Shown here piece after piece: positions 1 through 9,207 of a stretch of DNA of 13,051 nt; the stretch's first letter is position 1; each line of letters begins with the position of its first letter. The DNA comes from Krasilnikovozyma curviuscula (taxonomy: Eukaryota > Basidiomycota > Tremellomycetes > Cystofilobasidiales > Mrakiaceae), in contig MVAQ01000361.1 of the NCBI GenBank assembly GCA_014825775.1, forward strand, positions 1 to 13,051, read 5' to 3'. The position numbers were made by a program, and so were the translations under genes. The notes beneath the pieces were generated by a model. That model saw only the letters and a program-made list of their open reading frames with translations. It was not told the DNA's origin and searched no databases.

Positions 1-403
1 GAGACGACACATCAAAGTGGGAGAGGATATAAAATAAAGATTCAGCACAACAAGTAAAATAGGACCCCTGAGAGTTTTTAGAGTCCAGCAGACGTTCGCT
101 AATCCTTCGAATGCTCAAGTGGAATGTCCAGCTGACTCACAATGTCAGGCTGTCAGCAGATTCTTTGATTTCTATCGTTACATTTTCAGGATTTCTCTCT
201 TTGTCGACCTCGATGACTCTCTTGATGATTGAAGCATGTGTTGGATGAGATAATGGGAAAGTGAAAGATCTGTAATCGGCCAGGAATGCAAGATCGACAA
301 GATCAGCTTTGAAAATCACGAGCACAGAAGCATCCCAGGATTTTTTTTACAGTGTATGGCGCTTTTGAGGATCAATTACGGTTGCTGATGTCCCTAGATC
401 CAT
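1..403 (-). CDS. PCC1: KEOPS/EKC complex subunit Pcc1, 5' part, cut by the left edge
   Basis: Small minus-strand gene in at least two exons. Exon 1 is 403-351, starting at the ATG whose first base is 403. The intron is 350-270 (81 nt, GT...TACAG, with a CTGAT branch-like site). Exon 2 is 269-141, ending at a perfect GTGAGT donor (140-135). The phases agree (2 nt carried over), giving 60 codons plus 2 nt. Residues from about 16 on begin HTLSFTFPLSHPTHASIIKR and continue with VIEVDKERNPENV. This matches the first strand, helix and second strand of the Pcc1/LAGE3 family, whose yeast member has a 'HTL...IPF...VLSPDPELKP' pattern. Pcc1 dimerises and binds Kae1 in the complex that makes t6A on tRNAs. 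The expected 'LRxxxNSFxD' C-terminal helix is not seen and should lie left of base 1. A CAG acceptor ending at 68 would give an open but unconvincing exon 67-1. A truncated copy cannot be excluded. Confidence 0.68.
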
Positions 404-908
404 AACAATGAGTTGAGGCTGGTGTTAAAAGATGGTTGAAGGAGACTGCGTAGAAATTTGGATATTGTGCCTGTCGACGTCGAGCGCACGAGCAGGGGAA
501 TCCCTCGTTCTGAGGGTTCGTGAAGTCAGTCGCCGGGGTAACTCCGCCATGCAGTGCAGCCGAGGTATTATAAAGATCTAATTTATATTTTTATACCACT
601 AAGCCTGATCTGAAGGTCTGTTGACCTCTCGATCCCTGTTGTTTATATCGTGCAGCGCCGCGACGAATCCAGTTTCCCAAATCTTTCACAGAAGTCTAAC
701 TACTAGAATGAGCCGGAAATGTAACGCCTAATAAGCCTTGGTCTCAGTAAAAGTAGGGGGAAATGTATCGAAATTTCGTCGGCCATTCTTCGTACGATTG
801 ACGCGAGGGTCGAACGACATTGACAGCCAACCTCACCGATCCCTAAAAAACAAATTTAGAAAAAAACTCCTTCGAGAAGTCCTTTCCCCAGAAGAGGGTG
901 AGCTGCTC
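404..908. promoter_or_regulatory. Divergent intergenic region between PCC1 and the START-domain gene
   Basis: These 505 bases separate the two start codons and presumably hold both promoters. A TATAAA stands on the plus strand at 569-574 inside an A/T-rich patch (566-597), about 335 bases before the plus-strand start codon. Whether it works as a TATA box is not known. The plus strand also carries two very short upstream ATG frames, at 708-731 (7 codons) and 763-801 (12 codons). They would be uORFs if transcription starts before them. No tRNA, repeat or conserved coding exon was recognised. Confidence 0.4.
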
Positions 909-3900
909 ATGGTGTCAGCTCAGCAGCAACAACCGACAGGAGCTTACTCTGACGGTCAGAGGTACGAGTATCGCTCTGTCTAGGGCAGCAGCCAGCTTGA
1001 ATCATAACAACAGATTAAACTGACAGTCCGGGGGGTTTGGGCTTTCTTCTTAGGACACTCCAAACATACTCATCTACTCTCTCCCAGTCCAAAACCTTCT
1101 TCACCGCTCTTCTTTCATCGTCTTCCTCAAAAGCTTGGAAACCCGTCGCTCTCCCTCCTCCTCCTGCACCTTCCCCAAATCGACCGCCGTCCCCTTCACC
1201 AGCAGCCAATGGCAAGGGCAAAGAAGCTTACACACCAGTAGTCAATCCAGCAGGTGATGTAGTCGTCCACAGGAGGTCACATAAAGGTGGTGAAGTCTTT
1301 CGTGCGGTGGTCGACCTGCCGGCTGGAGCTGGCTTGAACCTCGACGGATTCAAAGCGGTTCTCTCGACCCCAGAACTGAGAAGTCAATGTATGTAGGAGA
1401 CTCTTCGTAATACATCGGTATTTTGCGTTTTGGACTCGAACTAACGTTTAGGTTTTTGGCATGCTCGAAACGTTAGGGGATCGAATTGTGGAAGGCGCCT
1501 CTACAGTCGAACTCTTATCCTCGTCCACTCGAATCGTCAAGACAGCATACAAGCTAGGCTGGCCTTCTTCACCTAGAGATACTATCACCATATCCCAAAC
1601 GCTTCCTCTCGCCCTGACGTCGACGTCGACAGCCCTGCTCGACATTTCAGCGTCATTGCCCAGATCACCTGCCGACGAAGCGAGCTACCTCAGACCTTCC
1701 CCACCGTACGTCAGAGCCCATGTTGGTGTTCTTGGATGGCTTATTCAGTTCCCACCTTCGACGAACGACGACGAGCTCGCAACACCTGGTGCAGGTCCCA
1801 GTCAGCAGAAGTCGGATTCCTCGTCCTCCAAACGGATCAAGATCACCTGTTTATGGCAGTGGGATCCCAAAGGCTCCTGGGCCGTTGGAGGAAGTATCGG
1901 TTTCCACATTCCTTACCTCGTCAGTGGACTCGTGGAGCTCGTTAAGGACTATGGGGAACGTGTCCCTGGGCTCGAGTTCGTGTCACCGCCGTCCAGCCCA
2001 TCGTCCTCAGTAGTATTTGAAGCAAGGCCATCTTCAGCTTCACCAAATTCTTTGGCCGGAGATTCTTCTTCTGGAGCTGGCGGGAGTGGCGGAGAAATCT
2101 GTCTTAGCAAAATGGACTTCGACCTCGCTCGAGACACCATGACGCTCGATTATTCCGTCGTGGCCGGGGACGAAGGTTCGCCCGTACATAAAGCGAAGCA
2201 AAGAACAAGTATCGACAGTACGCATTCAGAAGAAGGATCTGAGGTGGAGGAAGAGAAGGTGGATCAGGACGAAGGCCTCGAGCGGACGATCGAATGCTCA
2301 ATCCCATCCTCGCAAGGCTGGCGCATCGGCGTCCAGAACAGGTCATTCCCAGCTTCTGCCAGCACAACCACTCTGACACTCGACCCTGACACACAGCTCC
2401 CGACACCGTCTCCACCGAATCTGTGGTCCGTCGTTGCGTTCAAGAACCAGCCTTCAACGAATCCATTCGAACGAATCACCCTCCGTATCACCCACCGTCC
2501 CCTCCCTGCATTAACACCCGCCCTTCGGATGCGCATTTCAATTGAACGAGCACCGTCCCAAACTGGTCTTCGGTTGAATGGAATTCCACATCCGGTCCTG
2601 GAAGGCGGCGATCCGAGAGGCAAGGCGCACGAAGCGTCGACTCATAAAGCTGCAAAGAGACTGTCCAAAGGCCTGTCACTTGGAGCCGTAACTGAAACCG
2701 ATAAAGATGGAGCGAGTCTGAGTGGGTTCAGTCTGAGAACGGTCGAGAGTGAGAGGAGCGTTGCGAGCAGCATCACCGGAAGTGATGATGGCAGGAGCAT
2801 GGCTAATAGTAAAGATGGAGAAAATAAATTGAAGCCAGGAAGTAGGGAGAAAAGTGTTGAGAGAAGTGTCTTGAGTTTGGTGCGTAGGAACTACATCTGT
2901 AAGTACCTCTCCCACTTGCAATATTCCTCTCGTAGTAACGAGTACGCCTCTGTGACATTTTGAAGACTTCACCTCACTTCTTCAAGAACCTGAAGCGAAA
3001 TGGAAACCTATCTCAGACTTTGGTGGTGTTTCTGTCCATCAACTCGACTCAATCGACAAGACACTGGTGGTCTACCGAGCTGAAGCAGTCTTTGTTGGAG
3101 TGGGCGTGTGGGATTTGTTGAGCGCCATCAGCAACCCTGGCACCAGAGCTGTTTGGGACAAGACATATGATGATGCGACGCTGTTAGATGATGTCAATGA
3201 GCTAAGTGAGCTTTGGCATTGGAAGAGCAAAGGTACTTGGCCTGTAGCGTAAGTTGACTGTCCTTCGATGTTCGGATGAGACGCTGCTCGTTACTGAGGC
3301 TAACGGTGACTTTCATTCTAGTGCAAGGGATAATGTTGTTTTGAAGACAACTTATAAGTCTCCAACTTCAGTTCACCTCTTCGCCTTCTCCACCGACGAC
3401 AAATCACTATTCCCATCCATACCCTCCCCCGAGCCGGCTGTCATTCGAACTCAGATTGACCTTCAAGGCTGGTCAATAGAATCTTTGTCTCCAAACACGA
3501 CCCAAGTAACTCTAGTTGAGCAGTCAGATCCAAAGGGGTGGTCCAACAAGTCTTACATCCCTCAACAGATGGCGGCCACCTTGACTGGAATCGGTGAATT
3601 CGCAATCAAGTCTGGAGGACCACCTGTTCTCACTAGACTAATATGGGCGAAGACTTTGATGTCCAAATATGATCACGAGAAGGGATCTTTCAGACTGGAG
3701 TACCAGGCCGCCGAATGGAGAAGAGCAACACTCGCATCCGGCATTACCTCAGCTCAGGCTAACGGGACAGCTTTGACCTCAGCAGGTTCAGAAGAAATTG
3801 TTCAGCCTACAAGAAAGGGGTCGTTAGAGATCAGAGATGGTCCAATTCCAAACGTCGAATGTGAAATCAGGTGTGAATCTGAGACATGGGCGAGTTCGAT

Positions 3901-6900
3901 TGATGTCGTGATTGATCCCCCTCCTCAACAAGTCACCTGTTTGAGGAGACATCGTCTTTCCAGCAAAGGTGGTGGTTCCTGGATTACCATTGAACATGAC
4001 GCAGTCCTCCTCGGTCAAGACCCAGTGATCGTTGTCGTTCGTCGTGGTTCTTCAACGTCGTCGAAGGATAAAGGAGCTCTTTACATCAACGGTGTGAAAG
4101 CGAAGGTTGATGTTGAAGACCTGTTGGACGCGGATGTCAAGGTACTTGCCAAGCAGAAACGAGTGAAACCAGTTCGTATTCCTTTGGATCAACCACCAGT
4201 GCTAGGTGTCATACGTAGACGACATGCTCCAGAAGAACCGATCCTCTCGCCAGTCTCAAGTCCCCTTTCTACACCAGCTGCAACCATAAAGAATGATCCC
4301 CTCAAATCGCCAATCCTACCAGCTCCGACGTCCCGACCCAAGTTCTCATCACCGCTCATTCGACTTTGGTCCACCGGAGTATCGAGCACCGATGTTTCTG
4401 AATCCTCTGCATCCACGGCTTCTCAAGCCACTATTAAGCCTACTACCAATAGTCTTCCCCCTTCTCTTCCTCTCGCTTCAGCCTTACGAGCACTCCAGAC
4501 AACCCAGAAGCTGCATGGAACATCGCCAGTCGCAGCACCTGATGATAAAGGATGGACGTTAGTGGTGGAGAAAGACGGCCTTCTCATTGAGAAGAAGATA
4601 ATCGCTGAAGTTTCCTCAGTACAGCCGGTGTATAGAGCAACACGAGTGATCGAGGGATCTACCTCAGAAGAGGTGATGAACGTCCTGTCGCAATCAAAGT
4701 CGAGGAAGGAATGGGATGACCGTCAAGATACCAGCGTTCGTCTTGAATCCTACGGGAATGGTTGTCACACTGACTTCATATCAATGAGGTGTACCTTCCC
4801 TTTCAGAGACAGAGGATTCTATACCTCATCGGTTGTTGCTCGTGGTTCAGAACCCTTACCTTCGACTCCTTCAGCTTCACCATCCCATGACACAGTCCCA
4901 CTGTTCCATGTTTCAGCATCGTGTGACTTGAAGAGCCTCCCAGCATTTGATGTGGCAAAGGTCAACCCCTACGGCCTTCCTGGTGGAAACGTCCTTCTGG
5001 ATTCTTGGGTACTTGAGACGCTGGATCCATATGAAAACGAGAGATACATCATCCCATCAGCTCGCTGCACACGCTTCATTTCTATCGACTGGGCTGGCGT
5101 ACCCGCTGTGGTTAACGCTTCCTTAAATGCAACCATTCCACGGGCGATCCTATCATTAGAGTCATACTTGAAGAAGACCAAGGTCTCTCCCACCATTCGA
5201 CAGCCTTCAACTGGTCTAGTTGCTTCTCTCACCACTAAGCAGGATCAAGTTGGTCCACAAGCTTGGGGTTTGGCTGGTGCTGATGCCGAGCGAGCCGTTC
5301 TTTCGTCTCACTTTGACACTTCCGACTCTTCGTTCGACACTTCCATCCTCATCACACCTCTTCCCATGGAGCAAGAAGATCCTTTCGTTGCCTCTGCTAC
5401 AAGTTCACCTCTTCCTGGGGCATGGCATTCCGCAGACGCCAGCAAAGGGTTGAAGGGTACTCCCTCTCTCCCTTCACTTCGTTCCTCGCCGACAACTGAA
5501 CCAATTCGAGCTAGAACGACATCCACAATAACAGACATCAGTAATGGGAAGCACTCGGTCAAAAGCGACACTTCTTCTCGTTCAACTATCAAAGCCTCCA
5601 TCAACATTATGGATTTCGGTAGTGAGATTAGGAAGTCTGCGAGGATGAAAGACTTAGTCATAGCAGAATTCATCATTGATCTCAAGACATATCCAGCGGG
5701 GTATAATGTGACTAGTAGTGCGGTACTTGCCGTCAAGGATCAGCCTCAACCTCCAACTGGCTTCCAGCCTCTGGATCCTTCAGCGACCACGCCCGCCGCT
5801 GGACTACTAGCTCCCGCTGCTATCATCTCGAGTGACAAGGATCTTAGCAATTCAGTTCCCAAACCGAAGGAAACATTGCCTCTGGTATTGGATTCCTCCT
5901 TCAAAAATATTAGAATCCCTGTCAAGGCCAAAGTCACCCTCTTACCAGCTTCGGTGGTGCACTCTGCTTCTCTGGACGCAACTAAGCCACAACGGAAACA
6001 TCTTGTCCGTCTCACCATCCCTACCTCTCAGTACGAGATCCCGGTCAAAGATCCGCTACTTCACGACAGCAAGAGCGTGGTTCCGCCAAAACCTGCCTGG
6101 TTTTCGCAGTTGGAGCAGAAAGGAGCGGTCATGAATGTAAACATAGAACCCCTTGCTGGAGAAGCATACGATGATAATGAAGAACACAACATCCTTGTTA
6201 TTGTTGACGGGTCGATCGTCGAAGTTGGGCGACAACGCTCTTCTTCGAATGCTTCGTTTAGTTTTACTAAAGAAATCAGTGACCTGGGAGGACCGAACTG
6301 GCCAAAAGTCTATCCGTGAGTTAAAGATCTTATTTATCTTTCACTGGCGGGTAATTTACCTGAATTCCTCTTTTTTCAGAGTCGATGCTACGACTGAAAA
6401 CGATACGCCAGATGTGCTACCAGCAGCACTTTGTGAACCCATTGCGACGGCTCGAAATCTTTATCCAGATCCTCCAGCACCCAAGACTGAAGACGATGAG
6501 TCGACCTCGAAATCGAGCGAAGAAGAACCCACCGGGGAGGGTGATACTGACGCAGCTGAGGAAGCGCCAAATGGAGATGCTCAACTGACTGTGGTGAGCA
6601 ACTTCTTCCTCGCTTCTCCCTTCATCAAAAGGTTCATGTTACTGAAAAAAAAATGTGTGGCTTATTCTTTCTGCGACAGGTCGAAGCTGAAACTGTGGAA
6701 CAGCGCCAACCCTCCAAACCCAACACCCATCTTTATAACCTCTTTGCATCTATCCCCCGCATACCTTCGTTCTCCAACGGTAGCAGCGGGAAACACGAAA
6801 GAGCAGGTTCACTAAATGGATCAAGTTCTCCCTCAATTCGTCTCATGGCATCACCGACTCCTGAGAGTCTTACGACCCCATCTTTTTCACTGGCCACCCT

Positions 6901-7099
6901 CCTTGTGGTTGCAATCGTCTGCTTGCTATTGGGCTCGCTCATGAGGTCCTTCCTCAGCCCTGCAGACTTCATCATTCGACTTCCAGAAGATGCTGAAGGT
7001 GACAGTGCCTGGATGGAAATGCGTCGGTTCTTTCACCTCAGGCGGGTCTGGGCGGGAGACGACCTCATCGTAGCGATTGTCAAGCGTCCTGGCCACTGA
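909..7099 (+). CDS. Large triple-START-domain, membrane-anchored lipid-binding protein
   Basis: Seven exons: 909-961, 1054-1388, 1477-2898, 2966-3248, 3322-6315, 6380-6593 and 6680-7099, giving 5721 nt and 1906 residues. All six introns (92, 88, 67, 73, 64, 86 nt) have GT...AG ends and keep the frame. Domain order: a Gln- and Ser/Pro-rich start (1-75); START-like domain 1 (about 76-298, with SQWDRIVEGA and SSPRDTI); a linker; START 2 (about 605-800, with RAVWDKTYDDA, VAARDNV, QSDPKGW); a linker; START 3 (about 1105-1320, with RKEWDDRQD, FPFRDRGFY, ISIDWAGVP); a long Ser/Thr-rich linker; a beta-rich stretch (about 1557-1670); and one hydrophobic segment (about 1836-1858, LATLLVVAIVCLLLG) followed by about 48 residues. 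START domains hold one lipid in a cavity; the 'W(D)...RD' spacing is typical of the family. I infer a protein anchored in a membrane with its START domains in the cytosol, perhaps at a contact site. Start codon: the first in-frame ATG compatible with the first donor; an exon further upstream is possible. Confidence 0.85.
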
Positions 7100-7298
7100 T
7101 TTTGTTTATCGCCATCTTGCCCAAGCGATGTGTTATGAATTCATAAACTCTTCCATGTCTTGCGTGAGACTGCCGTACTCAAAACTTCATCTTGAGATAG
7201 CTAGGGCTACATGAGAATATGTCTATAAGAGGTGTTAATGTTGATTAATTACGATGCAGTATGCTAAAAATGTCCATTAAATGAAGGTTTATGAAGTG
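7100..7298. other. Intergenic space between convergent genes (shared 3' region)
   Basis: Only 199 bases separate the stop codon of the START-domain gene (plus) from that of the ETT1-like gene (minus), so both 3' untranslated regions and polyadenylation sites must lie here or overlap the neighbouring gene. The stretch is A/T-rich with no exact AATAAA on the plus strand. It holds a perfect 14-base palindrome at 7133-7146 (TTATGAATTCATAA). Confidence 0.6.
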
Positions 7299-9207
7299 TT
7301 AAGTGTCTGCCTCGTCGATATCGTCATCGCCCTCGTCGTCGTCTTCGGTCTCCTCGTCGCTCAAATCACAGCCCATCGCCTCTGCCTCAGCGAAGAGTGC
7401 CTCTCTCAGGTCGTCCTCCTTGACAAAGTTCGCGAGCGTCATGATGCCTTCCAAGAGCATCTTCTGGTGCGACGCAGCGTCAGGATCCGACGGACCTTTG
7501 AGATCCTTGATGGCCCGGAGGTAGCCCACAGCCTTCTCGAGAATCTTTCGCGTCTCCCGGACGTCCTTCTGGTCGTAGTCCAAACCAGCTTCCGACTCCA
7601 GCTGCTCGTCGAACCCTTCGCTCAGTCCTGCTCCCAGTGCGAGCCAGAGACCACCGCGACCGACGGCGACCTCGGCGTGCCACTCGTGCTGCTGGTCCTT
7701 GGTGAACGACGACAGGCTCGGGTCCGTCTCGATCTGGTGGAAGAGGCCGTCTGCCCACAGCGCCCACTTCCGTCGGTGGTGCCTGTCCGAGAGGTCGAAT
7801 CTGTCGGCGAGGATCGAGATGGAGGTTGCGATGGAGAGGAGGATGTGGAGGCGGTCGGACGAGGTTGGCTGGCGGAGGAAAGACGTCGTCGGGTCCTTCT
7901 GGTGGGTTGAGGGGGAGAAGGATTCGGAGGATGAGATATGGGGCACGTGGAGGATACCCAGGAGAAAGTGGTCGGCCGCAAGCGTCAAGATTGCCGACGG
8001 TGACATGTCCTCCAGGCTAGAACTTGACCTGTGGGGCGCGCTGGGACGACCGTTGACCTTAGAGACGGTCTCGGTGGAAAGACTTGGCATCATTGATATG
8101 GTCGAGACTGCTGACGTACTGCGGCGTCTGCCGTTGGACGAGGAGCCCGGGTCCGCCAGGGCATGGACGCTGTTGAGGGGCGAGTTCGGAACAGAGTTTG
8201 CCGCAGTCACAGGGAGGTAGTGTACCGGTTCGTCCGTCATCGAGTTACCTAGAATGGAAGGACTCTCGCCCTCGTTTTCGTTGTTGTGTTGCTCCTCCAG
8301 CTTTTCACCCGCCAGTCCAATGAGGGCACGTCCCCACTGAATCTCGAGCCTCCAGTCGGTATCGTAGCCTCTCCCGCTGGCTGAATCGTCGTCTGACGCA
8401 GCTCCTGAGTAGACGAAGAAATTTCGTTGACAGGACTTGACTGCTTTTTGGAAGAGACTGATGGATGTGATGTAGAATTGCGACGGCGAGGGTTCGTCCG
8501 GATGGGTGAGGTCGGGGCGCAAACTGAGCTGTTGTCCCAACATCAGGAGTGTAGAACCGTACACAAAGTAGAAAGACAATGGTGAGAGTGGCTGGGAGGT
8601 GGAGACCGGTGGGAATAGGAAGGCGGGCTCGGAAAGCTTTTCAGGGGCCATGTTGTTGTCGTCGCCGTCGACCGACAGGGAGGGGGATTGGAAAGGGGAC
8701 AGAGGGGAGTTGCTTCTTGAGCTTGGTGAGTATGGTTGTGGTACTGTTGATACAGAAGGTTGTGGACCCAACGGCAGGATTTCATTGCGGATGATTCTGT
8801 CCATTTCCCAGATGAGCCCTCGCAGGAGCGGGATTGAGTCTGTGGGCTCTGATCCTACAGACGCAGCAGCAGACACAGGAGGGTTGAACACAATGAGATT
8901 TGCTGTCTGGACAAGTATATGAGCAGGTTCAAACATGCTCACCATCTTCTCCTTTGGCCATGCAGGTCTCCCACAGCTCCAACACATCCTCCCACGTCTC
9001 CAAGTGGCTCTCTTCTTCGCCGTCTTCCTCTTGCTCCTGTTCGTCTTCAGCTGCGACTTCAGAGGCCGTACTGTCGATGGATGCGTCATCGACTCGTGAC
9101 TTTTTGAAGCTTACTTTCGCTTCGTCAAAATGGCCATCAAGACCAGAGGGCTCGTCGAGACGGGAACGCTTCAGAGGTCGAGGAGGAGTGGTGGACACTG
9201 TAGCCAT
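7299..9207 (-). CDS. ETT1: Ett1/Nro1-like protein (enhancer of translation termination 1)
   Basis: Two exons on the minus strand: 9207-8943 and 8854-7299 (stop 7301-7299), 1821 nt, 606 residues. The 88-nt intron runs GTGAGC...TGTAG. The first in-frame ATG is used. The N-terminus has basic clusters fit for nuclear import (PLKRSRLDE at 10-18, FKKSRVDD) and an acidic run. A helical part follows: TWEDVLELWETC (about 71-82), IPLLRGLIWEMDRIIRN (96-112) and FYFVYGSTLLMLG (183-195), then Ser-rich inserts, helical stretches and an acidic tail (last 24 residues). The 'PLLRG-E-DR' and 'FY-YGS-L--LG' patterns and the acidic end fit the Ett1/Nro1 family. These are TPR-like nuclear proteins: yeast Ett1 affects stop-codon readthrough, and fission yeast Nro1 controls the dioxygenase Ofd1 in oxygen-dependent Sre1 turnover. 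At 606 residues it is longer than the roughly 400-residue yeast relatives because of low-complexity inserts (about 114-178 and 280-350). The family call comes from patterns only. Confidence 0.68.

Noticed and set aside
1461..2963. A free-standing 500-codon protein starting at 1461
   Set aside because: Its first codons are intronic and its last ones run into the intron at 2899-2965. It is the third exon of the START gene.
3254..6319. A free-standing 1021-codon protein
   Set aside because: It begins inside the intron 3249-3321 and ends at a stop inside the GTGAGT donor at 6316; both borders splice in phase.
7281..7910. A 209-codon plus-strand open frame, with another at 7699-8220 (173 codons)
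   Set aside because: Both lie antisense inside the long ETT1-like exon; the first starts with a stretch of Val/Leu-rich low complexity mirroring the acidic tail codons. They are shadows of the real gene.
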